Assembly (NCBI GenBank): GCA_035325705.1
Contig: DAOKZI010000009.1
Location: forward strand, 97,081-161,080
From: Ga0077536 sp035325705
Lineage (GTDB): Bacteria > Pseudomonadota > Gammaproteobacteria > Ga0077536
DNA: 64,000 nt
Direction of reading: 5' to 3'
Part shown: positions 17,398-26,462 of the stretch, one piece after another
Layout of the letters: the number at the start of each line of letters is the position of its first letter
Numbering within the stretch: position 1 is the stretch's first letter
Translations under genes and position numbers: made by a program
The notes under the pieces: model-generated
The model's database searches: none
Told to the model about the DNA's origin: nothing
Seen by the model: only the letters and a program-made list of their open reading frames with translations

Positions 17398-19806
17398 TCA
17401 TCGCCGCATCGCCATGAAGTCCTGCGGGCTCACGCGGATCGCGGCGCCGGTCGGGCAGGCGCGCACGCAGGCCGGCCCGCCCCGCTGGTCCTTGCACATG
17501 TCGCACTTCACGGCCTTCTTGGCCAGCGACTTCTCCTCGCAATGCACTTCGGTACCAGGCGCCTCGCCGCGGCCGAAGAGCAGCCATTGCCACAGGCTCG
17601 CCTTCTTCGGCGAGCCCTTCACCGCCATCTGGATCACGCCGTAGGGGCAGTTCTGCTGGCAGTTGCCGCAGCCGATGCAGTTGTCGGCGATGTAGACCTC
17701 GCCGTCCGGCGTGCGATGGATTGCATCGGGCGGACAGTCCTTCATGCAGTGCGGATGCTCGCAGTGCCGGCAGGACGTCGGCACGTGCAGGTGCGCGAAG
17801 CTCGGGCCGGCCTCGCGATCGAGCAGCGAGGTCCCGTCGTGCGTGTCGGCGCAGGCCTTCTCGCAGTTGTCACAGTGCACGCACAGCGCCTCGTCGATCA
17901 GCAGCACGTCGGTCGCTTCACCGACGCCCTGCTCGACGAGGAATTCGATCATATTGCTCGCACGGCCGCCGCCGCGCGTGCGCGCGGAGTCGCGCAGGCG
18001 CTTCTGCGCCTTCTCCTTGAGCTTGGCCTCGAGCTCGGGATAGACGGACATCAGCACCTTGAACACGGTGCCGTGCAGCCGGATCGTCTCCGTCGCCACC
18101 GCGGCACGCACGGTCGCGGTGCGCGGCGAATCGGTCAGCAGCGCGAGCTCGCCGACGTAGTTCCCCGAAGGCAGATAGGCCGTGACGATCTCGCGGCCGC
18201 CGACCTCGTGCGCAACCGTCACCGAGCCCGAGCGAATGAGATGCAGCGAGTCGCCCGGCTCGCCTTCCTTGAACAGCGCCTCGCCGGGTGCGAACTGCCG
18301 GATCGACGCCGTGTGCCCGACCTCGATCAGCTCGTCTTCCGGCACTTCCGGCGCAATCTGCATCTTGATCGCGCGCACGAGGAAAGTCTCGTCGATCGCG
18401 CGGCGCACGGACTCGACCGACTGGATCAACTTGTTCATCGAGCGGCGCGGCGTCTCGATCAGGACGCAGTCGCGGCCGGCGGCGATCGTCGCCGCGCGGC
18501 GGCGGCCGGAGATCAGCGACATCTCGCCGAAGAACTTGCCGGCGGCGAGCGGCACCGTGTTCGCCGGATCCTCGGGATCGAGACGGATGTCGACCTGGCC
18601 GCGCAGGATCGAGAAGAAGGTGTCGGTGTAGTCGTTGTACTGGACGACGAGCTCGCCCGGCGCCGGCGTGCGGATCTCGGAGTCGAGCAGGAATTCGCGG
18701 AGCTGCAGCGGCGTGAGCCCCGCGAACAGCGGCAGGCGACGTCCGATGTATTCGATCGCCTGATCGACGCCGGTGAGCCCCGGAATGCGCGCGAACTTCG
18801 CGCGCAGCAGCCCTTCGTCGGCCGGCGCGACCTCGCGCCCGCAGATGAACTCGACGACCTCGTAGCCCTGGTTGATGCACTGCTTGATCAGCGGATAGCC
18901 GGCGAGCGCACCGATGATGTAGAGGCCGGGCACGTTGGATTCGTAGCGCGGCGACACCGCCGGCACGGCCGAGAGATCCTCGCTGGGAAAGCGGATGCCG
19001 CAGGACTCGACGAACTTGCGCGGCGGCAGCGCGCCTAGCCTGCCGATGATCCGATCGCACAGCACTTCGGTCTCGCCTTCCCGGGTCTTGATCCGGAAGC
19101 GCAGCCGGTGCCCGCTCGGATCCTTCGGCGCCAGCGCTTCGATCGCGGCCGGGCTCGCGCCGTAGAGGCATTCCAGCGCCTGGGTCTCGATCGCGCGCAG
19201 GATGCCTTTGAGATTTCCTTCCTTCGCCCGCGCGAACTCGTCGCGACGGTTGAGGACGATCACGCTGTTGTGACCGGCGAGTGCGAGTGCGTTCTCGATC
19301 GCCGCGTCACCCGCGCCGACGACGACGATGGTCTCGTCGTGGTATTCGTCCGGATCGTCGAGCTGGTACTGCACGTAGGGCAGCTCGTCGCCCGGCACCT
19401 CGAGCTTGCGCAGATTGCCCTGCAGGCCGATCGCGAGCACCACCGCCTCGGCGCGCACTTCGTCGCCGCCGGCGAGGGCCAGCGTGAAATCGCCCTGCCG
19501 GCCTGCGATCCGCGTGACCTCGGCGCCGTAGCGCATGTTGACCCCGTGACGCTGCACGCCGTCCTGCCAGCCGGCGAGGATGCGTTCGCGCGTGCCGGCC
19601 TCGAAGGGCACCGAGGCGCGCAGCGGCAGCACCGCCGGCTCGGCCATCACGTGCTTGCCCTTCTGGTAGCGGAAAATGGTGTTCGCGAGCTGCTTCGATG
19701 CTTCGAGCAGCACGTGCGAGGTGCCGGTCTCCGCCGCGCGCGCGGCCGCGGAGAGACCGCCGGGGCCGGCCCCGACGATCGCGATCTTCACTCGGGCCTG
19801 GGCCAT
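17398..19806 (-). CDS. FAD oxidoreductase / double cNMP-binding / polyferredoxin fusion, 802 aa
   Basis: Predicted cytoplasmic redox hub. Residues 1-330 are a pyridine-nucleotide-disulfide-type FAD protein (GAGPGG at 11-16 and a second Rossmann loop VVGAGDAAIENA). Residues about 345-465 and 480-600 are two cyclic-nucleotide-binding domains. The second has an excellent phosphate-binding cassette (GELALLTDSPRTATV); the first is similar (GEMSLISGRRRAATI). Residues about 640-800 have four groups of four cysteines (CVHCDNCEKAC, CRHCEHPHCMKDC, CIGCGNCQQNC, CDMC...CVRAC) for about four [4Fe-4S] clusters, as in DmsB/HybA-type ferredoxins. The ATG at 19806 is 3 bases after the upstream cytochrome stop. 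The arrangement suggests electron flow gated by a cyclic nucleotide. Confidence 0.88.
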   Translation of the reverse strand: MAQARVKIAIVGAGPGGLSAAARAAETGTSHVLLEASKQLANTIFRYQKGKHVMAEPAVLPLRASVPFEAGTRERILAGWQDGVQRHGVNMRYGAEVTRIAGRQGDFTLALAGGDEVRAEAVVLAIGLQGNLRKLEVPGDELPYVQYQLDDPDEYHDETIVVVGAGDAAIENALALAGHNSVIVLNRRDEFARAKEGNLKGILRAIETQALECLYGASPAAIEALAPKDPSGHRLRFRIKTREGETEVLCDRIIGRLGALPPRKFVESCGIRFPSEDLSAVPAVSPRYESNVPGLYIIGALAGYPLIKQCINQGYEVVEFICGREVAPADEGLLRAKFARIPGLTGVDQAIEYIGRRLPLFAGLTPLQLREFLLDSEIRTPAPGELVVQYNDYTDTFFSILRGQVDIRLDPEDPANTVPLAAGKFFGEMSLISGRRRAATIAAGRDCVLIETPRRSMNKLIQSVESVRRAIDETFLVRAIKMQIAPEVPEDELIEVGHTASIRQFAPGEALFKEGEPGDSLHLIRSGSVTVAHEVGGREIVTAYLPSGNYVGELALLTDSPRTATVRAAVATETIRLHGTVFKVLMSVYPELEAKLKEKAQKRLRDSARTRGGGRASNMIEFLVEQGVGEATDVLLIDEALCVHCDNCEKACADTHDGTSLLDREAGPSFAHLHVPTSCRHCEHPHCMKDCPPDAIHRTPDGEVYIADNCIGCGNCQQNCPYGVIQMAVKGSPKKASLWQWLLFGRGEAPGTEVHCEEKSLAKKAVKCDMCKDQRGGPACVRACPTGAAIRVSPQDFMAMRR

Positions 19807-19809
19807 GGC

Positions 19810-21165
19810 TCAGTTCAGCGCCGTCTCCAGGTGCTGCAGCTCGGCGACGAAACGCGCCGGCTGCCAGGCGTTCTCGTTCTCGAGCACGCCGTAGAGCGCT
19901 TTCACGCCCGCCGCCAGCCGTTCGCCGCGCGCTGCTTCCAGATCGCCGCTCGCGCGCAGCGCATCGACCAGCGCGGCCATCGCCATCGCGGCCTGCTCGG
20001 CGGCGCTGTAGTCCTGGTAGTCGCCGCCGAGGCCGCCGGCGACGAGACTCTTCAGCACGGCGTTGATGTCGTCGCGGCCGAAGCCGTGGCCGACTACCGC
20101 GCCGCGCACGCGGTAGAGCACGCCGGAGAGCTCGGCGGCGGCCTTTTGCGTCGCGGCCATCGACTCCGTCGTCGCCCGGTGCAGCGCGAGCATGCCGTCG
20201 TGCAGCCGCTCGGCGAGCGTGGGATCCACGTGTTTCATCAGGTACAGCAGCATCAGCATGTTCGCGTCGTTGAACTGCACCGCGCCCGGCGGCAGGCCCG
20301 TACTCGCGCGCGGCGCCCAGCGCTGTTCGCTCATCGGATGATGGCAGCCGTGGCAGTCGAAGAAGGCAAACTCCGGGAACACCGCGTTGCCCTGCCACTT
20401 CGGGCTCGTGAAGAGCGCCAGCGTGCGCTGCGCGGCCAGCACCTGGCCGACGGCCCACACCTGCATGCCGCCGTAGACCTGTTTACGGCTGCGGTAGTCG
20501 GCGTCGGCGCGGTAGTGCGCGGGCTGGATCTGCGTGAAGGTGTCGAGCTCGAAGCTCAGGCGCGGATGGCCGGCGCCCATGATCCGGTGCGTCGCGAACT
20601 TGCTCGCGCTGCCGAGATGGCAGGACAGGCAGAGCTGCGCGCGCGCGACGGGCTCCTCGGTCGGATACATGCCGGCCTTCAAATTATCTGCGCGGCTCGC
20701 CTCACCCGTCACGTGCATGCCCAGCCATTTCGAAGCGGCACCGTGGCAGGCTTCGCAGGCGACGCCGTCGGCGAGCTCGTAGCGCTTGCCGCGCTGTGCC
20801 GCCGGCACGTAGTTGGTGTGGCAGGCGAGGCATTCGGGCGCGTCGGCGGCGCTGGCGAGACCCAGGTTCTGCGCGATCTTCCGGCCCTGCTCGCCGAGCA
20901 GCGAGCGATACGCACGGGCGTGACGATCCTCGCGATGCCAGATGATGAATTCGTTCTGCATGACCTTCGACTCGCTCAGCGGCTTCGCGGCGCCATGGCA
21001 GGTCGAGCCCGCGCAGGTCACGACGCCCAGGGCTTTCGCCGGCGCGTCCTTGGATTCGGGTTCGTCCGCGTCCTGTGCGGCGGCGACCAGCGTCGCGAGC
21101 ATGAGCAGCAGCGCGCTCGCCCCGTTACGGCGGCGCCGGATCAGACTGTCACGGTGAGTGCTCAT
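19810..21165 (-). CDS. Periplasmic pentahaem cytochrome c, CX4CH + 4 CXXCH, 451 aa
   Basis: Signal-peptide-like N-terminus (basic run, then ASALLLMLATLVAAAQ). Haem sites in order are CAGSTCH (two cysteines four residues apart, CX4CH), CLACH, CEACH, CLSCH and CHGCH, in a cytochrome c554-like scaffold. The C-terminal 200 residues are helical without haems. The protein is a clear paralogue of the one encoded at 21470-22801: the same haem order, the shared run YVPAAQRG/FVPAAQRG, and AGHPRLSFELDT/AGHPRLRFELDT. It should be exported by Sec and sit in the periplasm, passing electrons between the membrane module and the outer membrane. Confidence 0.87.
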   Translation of the reverse strand: MSTHRDSLIRRRRNGASALLLMLATLVAAAQDADEPESKDAPAKALGVVTCAGSTCHGAAKPLSESKVMQNEFIIWHREDRHARAYRSLLGEQGRKIAQNLGLASAADAPECLACHTNYVPAAQRGKRYELADGVACEACHGAASKWLGMHVTGEASRADNLKAGMYPTEEPVARAQLCLSCHLGSASKFATHRIMGAGHPRLSFELDTFTQIQPAHYRADADYRSRKQVYGGMQVWAVGQVLAAQRTLALFTSPKWQGNAVFPEFAFFDCHGCHHPMSEQRWAPRASTGLPPGAVQFNDANMLMLLYLMKHVDPTLAERLHDGMLALHRATTESMAATQKAAAELSGVLYRVRGAVVGHGFGRDDINAVLKSLVAGGLGGDYQDYSAAEQAAMAMAALVDALRASGDLEAARGERLAAGVKALYGVLENENAWQPARFVAELQHLETALN

Positions 21166-21469
21166 GGCATCGAAGCTCGTCTTGAGGAAACGCTATCGGT
21201 CCGGCGCGGCGATTGCTCCACTGTCGCAGGGCTGTAGGATGGGCCTCCTTCGTCAGCCCAGCGGTCATGAGGCGTGTGCATCGCCCGGCGGGATGAAAGT
21301 GGCAAGCGATCTTCGTAGCCCGGGTGGAGCGCGCAGCGCGTAACCCGGGAAGCAGCGCTTCGTGTCGCGCGAAGATCCCGGGTTGCGCTGCGCTCCACCC
21401 GGGCTACGCAAGGCCCGTGGTTTCGAACGGGAGCTCTTTCACAGCAACCTACGTCGACTGCAATCCGCT
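21166..21469. repeat. Intra-cluster spacer with paired CCCGGAT-family repeats
   Basis: The 304 bases between the two paralogous cytochrome genes contain an inverted pair of the dispersed repeat at about 21313-21348 (GTAGCCCGGGTGGAGCG form) and 21377-21416 (its mirror). A piece of a second repeat at about 21236-21280 (CCTTCGTCAGCCCA) is also found at 35940-35970 and 41185-41205. No gene is seen. The hairpin may lower expression of the downstream genes of the cluster. Confidence 0.7.
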
Positions 21470-22801
21470 TCACTGCCGCAGCTCCCGGTCGAGCGCCGCC
21501 ACCGCCGCGGCGAGCGCCGCGGGCCGATAGGTGTTCTCATCGCCGAGCGCGGCATAGACGCCGTCGAGCGCGTGGTCGATTCGCGCGTAGTCGGCGTCCG
21601 CGAGGCGGCCCGCTTCGTGCTCCGCGAGTAGCAGCGTCGAGAGGCTCATCGCGGTGGCTTCCGCCGCGGTAAAGGGCAGCGGCGTCTCTTCTGCGACCAC
21701 CGCGTTCAACGCATGCACGACGGCCGCACCGTCACCGGCCCGTTCGCTGCGCGCGGCGAGCCGGCCGTCGAGCGCGTCCAGCGTGCGCGTCAGCGCGGCG
21801 ATGGCGGCCGCGCGCGCCGCGGGCGCGCCGACGGCGAGCTGCAGCGCGCGGGTCTCCTCGCGCAGGCGCCCGCTCAGCGCCGGCTCGATCGCGGCACCGA
21901 GCCCGCGCAGCGCGATCAGCGGCGCATCGTTCAAGGTCGGCGCGCCGGCGCGCGGGCCCGGTCGCGGCCGGTAGCCCGGGTCGCCGCCGATCGCCCGGTG
22001 ACAGGCGTGGCAGTCGTACTGCGCGAGCTCGGGGAAGAGGCCCGCGCGCGCGGCCTGCGGATCGGCGATTTGCGCGAGCAGGCGACGCGCGGCACCGAGC
22101 TGGCCCGCGGCCCACAGCCGGAAATGGCTCGCCGTCGGCTTGCGGCGGCGGTAGTCGGCGTCGGGATTAAAGTGATAGGGCTGGATCACGCCGTAGGTGT
22201 CGAGCTCGAAGCGCAGGCGCGGATGGCCTGCGCCGTAGATCCGATGCGAGATGCGGCGCTTCGCGTCGCCCTGGTGGCAGGACAGACACAGCGCGGCACG
22301 CGCGGCCGGATCGGTAGTCGGATACATGCCGGCGGCGAGATTCGTCGCGTGCTTCGAGCTCACCTGCACGTGCGCGCGCAGGAAGCTGCTGCCGGGCCCG
22401 TGGCAGCTCTCGCAGCCGACGCCCGCCTCGAGCTTGAACTTCGGCCCGCGCTGCGCCGCCGGCACGAAAGTGCTGTGGCAGACGAGGCATTCCGGCGCCG
22501 CGCCGGCGTCGGCGAGCCCGAGCTTCGTCGCGATGCGTCGGCCCGCCTCGCTCGTCAGTGCGGCGTAGGCCTGCGCGTGCTTGTCGTGCGCCTGCCAGAT
22601 CGAGCGCTCGCGCATCAGCACGGTCGCGTTGCGCCACGGCGTCTGCGAGCCGTGGCATTCGGCCGAACCGCAGGTGTCGACGCCGAGGAAGCGCGCGTCG
22701 CGATCGGCCGGCAGCGGCGGGACTTCGGCGGCAATGAGCGCAGTCGACGCGAACAGCGCCGCACAGGCGGCGAGCAGCAGCGAGGCGAATCGCGTGCGCA
22801 T
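21470..22801 (-). CDS. Periplasmic pentahaem cytochrome c paralogue, CX4CH + 4 CXXCH, 443 aa
   Basis: ATG at 22801 is coupled to the stop of the outer-membrane barrel gene as TGATG. Signal peptide MRTRFASLLLAACAALFAST. Haem sites are CGSAECH (CX4CH), CLVCH, CESCH, CLSCH and CHACH. Like its paralogue at 19810-21165, the haem part ends near residue 270 and a haem-free helical region follows. Translational coupling to the barrel suggests that it works at, or inside, the outer-membrane pore, as MtrA/PioA-type cytochromes do. That role is inference. Confidence 0.87.
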   Translation of the reverse strand: MRTRFASLLLAACAALFASTALIAAEVPPLPADRDARFLGVDTCGSAECHGSQTPWRNATVLMRERSIWQAHDKHAQAYAALTSEAGRRIATKLGLADAGAAPECLVCHSTFVPAAQRGPKFKLEAGVGCESCHGPGSSFLRAHVQVSSKHATNLAAGMYPTTDPAARAALCLSCHQGDAKRRISHRIYGAGHPRLRFELDTYGVIQPYHFNPDADYRRRKPTASHFRLWAAGQLGAARRLLAQIADPQAARAGLFPELAQYDCHACHRAIGGDPGYRPRPGPRAGAPTLNDAPLIALRGLGAAIEPALSGRLREETRALQLAVGAPAARAAAIAALTRTLDALDGRLAARSERAGDGAAVVHALNAVVAEETPLPFTAAEATAMSLSTLLLAEHEAGRLADADYARIDHALDGVYAALGDENTYRPAALAAAVAALDRELRQ

Positions 22802-24408
22802 CAGAACTTCAACCGCAGCTCGGCGCGCACGCCGGCGAGATCGTCGTCGTGCTCGCGCAGGCCGTAGATCGCGTCGGTGCGGAAGATCCACTGCTTGGAC
22901 AGCGGCCGCTGGTAGCGGGCGCCGAGGGCGAGCTGATCGCCCTTGGCGATGCGGCCGGGCTTCTCGTCGCGGCCGAAGGGCTTGAGGCCGGCGACTTCGA
23001 ACACCACCTGCTGATCGAGGTTGAACAGGTAGCTGACGCCGAGCGCGCCGCCGTAGGCGTCGTTCGCGGTGTCGTCGAGCTTCGGGAAACCGGTCAGGCC
23101 GTCGGTCTCGAAATTGATGCCGGTGTTCTTGAGGATGCCGCCGGCCCCGAAGTCGCGCGCGAGCGACTGCGGCTTGTTGTAGCCGACGAAGAAGTTCGCA
23201 TAGGGCACGAGCGTCGAGGGCAGGTGCGTGATCAGCGAGTTCTCGATCAGCACCAGCCAGCCGTCGGCGGTCTTGGCCAGGCGCGGACCGGGATCCTGGC
23301 CGAAATTGCCGATCACGCGCATCGAATTAGAGATCTTGCCGAACCAGCGCTTGGTCACCGCCAGGGTCGCATTGTGATAGCTGAAGTCGCCGAGCCCGTC
23401 GGCGCGCTTGTCGTCGGTATAGCCGTAGCCGGCCTCGATGTAGAACTCGCGCGCCTCGATGAAGACCGCGGTGCCGAAGATCTGCGCGGCGTGATCGTCG
23501 AACTGGTTGTTGCGCTCGCGCAGCGCGCCGGTCGTCACGCGGTCGAAGCCGCTGAAGAAGGTGACGTCCATGTTCGAGATGTCGAGCAGCGGGCTGTTCA
23601 TCGCCGGCTTCGTGATCGCGCCGCCGAGGATCGCGTCCTCCATCCAGATCCCGTTCTGGAACAGCAGCGGCATCAGGCCGAAGGCGATCGGGAGGTCGAA
23701 GCCGTGATATTCATCGCTCAAGCCGTTCACGATCTGCCCGACGTCGCCCTCGAAGAAGAAGGCTTCGGGCGTGAGATCGAACAAGCCCTCGGCGTCGCCG
23801 AAGCGATCGCGCTGATTGCCGCCGAACTCGTAGCGCGTGTTGCGGCCCTTCTCGACGCGATCGAAAGGACGCAGGAAGAGGTGTACGCGCTCGGTCGAGG
23901 TGATGCGGAAATCGAGGTTGAGATTGAGCCGCGCCGCCATCTGCGCGGTATCCAGCGCGCCGTTGTCGTTGTAAGCGACGCCCAGGCGCAGATCGCCGAA
24001 GGCGAGGAGCTGCAGGCGCGCCGGATTCTTCTCGCCGAGCAGGTCGATCGTCTCGCCGAGCGGGCCCGGCTGGTACATCGGGTAGCCCCATTCGATCGGC
24101 GGGCGCGGGCCGATCACGGCGTACTTGCCGCCGTAGATCGCGAGCTGGGCTTCGACGTCGTAGGGCTTGTCGGCATAGCTCGGATCGGGACCGAAGAGCT
24201 CGCGCGCGAACTCGGCGGGTTGCGCCTCGGGCGACATCTCGACGGGCTTGCGCGCATGCGCGTGATCGCCGCGCAGCTTGCCCTCGGCCGGCTCGGGCAC
24301 CGCGGCCGGCGGCGCCGCGGCCGCGCCGCGCCGCGGGACCTCGGCGTGCGCGCCGGCCGCGCCTAGCGCGACTGCGGCCATCATCGTTGCGACGCGGATG
24401 CGCGTCAT
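22801..24408 (-). CDS. Outer-membrane beta-barrel protein of the cytochrome cluster, 535 aa
   Basis: Signal peptide (VATMMAAVALGAAGAHA) followed by a proline/alanine-rich linker and about 450 residues with the alternating hydrophobic/aromatic pattern and short turns of a beta-barrel. The C-terminus ends in phenylalanine (AELRLKF), the usual outer-membrane insertion signal. No cysteines for haem. It lies between a periplasmic pentahaem gene and another coupled through TGATG. By analogy with MtrB/PioB it could be the sheath that lets electrons cross the outer membrane. I do not see enough to assign it to that family, and an alginate-export-like porin is the alternative. Confidence 0.75.
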   Translation of the reverse strand: MTRIRVATMMAAVALGAAGAHAEVPRRGAAAAPPAAVPEPAEGKLRGDHAHARKPVEMSPEAQPAEFARELFGPDPSYADKPYDVEAQLAIYGGKYAVIGPRPPIEWGYPMYQPGPLGETIDLLGEKNPARLQLLAFGDLRLGVAYNDNGALDTAQMAARLNLNLDFRITSTERVHLFLRPFDRVEKGRNTRYEFGGNQRDRFGDAEGLFDLTPEAFFFEGDVGQIVNGLSDEYHGFDLPIAFGLMPLLFQNGIWMEDAILGGAITKPAMNSPLLDISNMDVTFFSGFDRVTTGALRERNNQFDDHAAQIFGTAVFIEAREFYIEAGYGYTDDKRADGLGDFSYHNATLAVTKRWFGKISNSMRVIGNFGQDPGPRLAKTADGWLVLIENSLITHLPSTLVPYANFFVGYNKPQSLARDFGAGGILKNTGINFETDGLTGFPKLDDTANDAYGGALGVSYLFNLDQQVVFEVAGLKPFGRDEKPGRIAKGDQLALGARYQRPLSKQWIFRTDAIYGLREHDDDLAGVRAELRLKF

Positions 24409-24454
24409 GCCTACGCCCCCCTTGCCGCTGCGACACGGCGTCGCGCGGCCCCGC

Positions 24455-26191
24455 TCATTGGACGTCGAATTCCGCCGCCGACGGATGAAGGTCGATCATC
24501 CACTCGTTGATCGACTGCTCCATGTCGACGGTCGCGCCGACGAATTTCATGAAATAGATCGGCTCCGCTCGACTGCGCATGCGCGACTGCAGGCGATACC
24601 GGCCGGGCTTGGTCAGCAGCGACGCCGGCACCTCGTATTTCGCATAGCGGTGGCCCAGCGGCGGCAGGCTGCGACCCTCCATGCGGATGAACGGCGGATG
24701 GTTCAGCACCGTGGTCGGCACGCCCGGCGGCCGGATGTGCGGCAGTTGATCGAAGTCGAAGTTGATCGGGAGATACATCTCGCGATCGGTACCCTTGACG
24801 TTGGTGGTCAGGAACTTCGTCTGCAGATTGAAGAGCTGCTTGTCGAAAGGGATATTGCCCTTCGCGACCTCGAGCGAATGGATGTCCGCCATGTCGCCGT
24901 TGGCATCGACATAGCCCGACTCCCACACGCGCTGCCCGTCGGGATCGATCAGCACGACGTTGAACCACAGCTCCGGCTGCGCGCCCAGCGAGCCCGAGGG
25001 AAGATTGTGGCCCTTGTCGAGGTTCGTGATCTTGTAGCGGAACTCGAGATCGCGGCCGCGCGCCGGCGGATCGTCGAAGAACGGGCCGTCGATGCGCATC
25101 GAGTTCTCCATCACCTCGATGCGCGACTGGCGCTTGTCGTTCAGCAGCTTCTCATTCAGCGAGATGACGTAGCGCGCTTCTTCGCGATCCTCCCGCTTGG
25201 CCCACTCCGGCGGGAAGCTCGCCGTGCGCTTGCCGGCGGCGAGCTCGTCTTCCCAGGCCGGATCGCCCCACGGCGCGCGGTAATCGAACTTGAGCCAGTC
25301 GGCGATCGACCAGCGCTGCGCGCGCGGATTGAACGGGAAGATCCCGGGGTGGGCGATCGGATAGCCCGGCCCGTAGAACAGGTGGTTCGAGTGCTTCTGC
25401 TCCGAATCGCCGACGACCTGGCCGTTGATGATCGCGATCGGCCAGGTCTCGAAGCCGGCCGCCTCGCCGGGCACCTTGCCCATATGGCATTCCTGGCAGG
25501 TGATGCCCTCCTTTGCCGCCGGCGCACCGCGATACTGCTCCCAGACGACCTCGAGCTTGATGCCCGGGTGCACGGCGACCTGGTGGCAGGACACGCAGAA
25601 CTCGCTCCGGGAGATCTGCTCGAACTCGATCGCCGGCGCGTGGATCGGCGTACCGGGCTGACCGGGCGCCGTCGCGATCCCGTATTCCTCGGCGTGCTCG
25701 AGCACCTGCGGCATCGCCTTGCCGGTGCCGGCGTTGTAGACGGGCGCGTTGATCGGGGCGGGATCGATGCTGCGCTCGCCGTTGACCTTGGCGAAGGGCG
25801 TGGACACGCGATGGCAGGTGATGCAGGTGACGCCTTCGCGCGAGATGGCGGAGCGCTCCCACAGCGGTTTCTCGCGCGGCTCGCCCATCTGGGTCGCGAC
25901 CTGCTGGTGACAGCGCACGCAGAAAGTGCCGATGGTGCCCGAGGCGAAGCTCGTGATCGCCTGCTCGAACTTGTGGAACATCGGCGAGATCGAGGCATAG
26001 GCGTGGTTCGACACGGCCCATTCCCAGAACACCTTGGGATGGCAGGACGCGCACTGGATCGCGCTCGGGTACTGGCTCTCGGCGTAGACGGCCGCATGCG
26101 GATCCTCCGCGGCGGCAACCGAGGCCGCCACGACCAGGCCGAACACCATCGACAGCAGCCGGAGAATCCGGCGGATCGCGTTCGTCTGCAC
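24455..26191 (-). CDS. Secreted multihaem (5 CXXCH) cytochrome with C-terminal beta domain, 578 aa
   Basis: First gene of the cluster. GTG start at 26191, signal peptide (LLSMVFGLVVAASVAAAE). Five haem sites CASCH, CVRCH, CITCH, CVSCH, CQECH lie in the first 250 residues, in the style of cytochrome c554. The remaining 320 residues have no haem and look beta-rich (for example FNVVLIDPDGQRVWESGYVD), perhaps a binding domain. A terminal oxidoreductase or an electron carrier is possible. It is divergent from mlaF across 271 bases that hold two palindromes. The GTG has GGGAAG almost touching it, so the exact start is not certain. Confidence 0.82.
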   Translation of the reverse strand: MQTNAIRRILRLLSMVFGLVVAASVAAAEDPHAAVYAESQYPSAIQCASCHPKVFWEWAVSNHAYASISPMFHKFEQAITSFASGTIGTFCVRCHQQVATQMGEPREKPLWERSAISREGVTCITCHRVSTPFAKVNGERSIDPAPINAPVYNAGTGKAMPQVLEHAEEYGIATAPGQPGTPIHAPAIEFEQISRSEFCVSCHQVAVHPGIKLEVVWEQYRGAPAAKEGITCQECHMGKVPGEAAGFETWPIAIINGQVVGDSEQKHSNHLFYGPGYPIAHPGIFPFNPRAQRWSIADWLKFDYRAPWGDPAWEDELAAGKRTASFPPEWAKREDREEARYVISLNEKLLNDKRQSRIEVMENSMRIDGPFFDDPPARGRDLEFRYKITNLDKGHNLPSGSLGAQPELWFNVVLIDPDGQRVWESGYVDANGDMADIHSLEVAKGNIPFDKQLFNLQTKFLTTNVKGTDREMYLPINFDFDQLPHIRPPGVPTTVLNHPPFIRMEGRSLPPLGHRYAKYEVPASLLTKPGRYRLQSRMRSRAEPIYFMKFVGATVDMEQSINEWMIDLHPSAAEFDVQ

Positions 26192-26259
26192 CTTCCCACC
26201 CGACGCTTATGATTCTTGTGAGGTCGCTAACGGCGATCCGTGCCGGCGCTCGAACCCTG

Positions 26260-26303
26260 TTGTACCGATGGCACAAAAGATTCGCGGTTCCGGCTATATA
26301 GCC
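26260..26303. promoter_or_regulatory. Two palindromes in the divergent cytochrome / mla promoter region
   Basis: TTGTACCGATGGCACAA (26260-26276) is an inverted repeat with six of seven matching positions per arm around a 3-base centre, a plausible dimeric-regulator site. GGCTATATAGCC (26292-26303) is a perfect 12-bp palindrome and locally AT-rich, so it could be an operator or overlap a -10 element. The stretch separates the GTG of the first cytochrome gene (26191) from the ATG of mlaF (26463). It does not match the classical FNR box. Confidence 0.4.
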
Positions 26304-26462
26304 TACATAGCTGAACGAAAGTATCAACTGCGGCCTGGCGATGCGCACGTGCGCACGGTGCAGCGGCGCCGCGGCCGCAGGGCTGGCCAGCGCGCGGCGC
26401 ATCCCCTATTGTGCCGGTCCCGGAAAAGAACCTCGCCCGCTTTGAATTCCACGCGCGATCCG

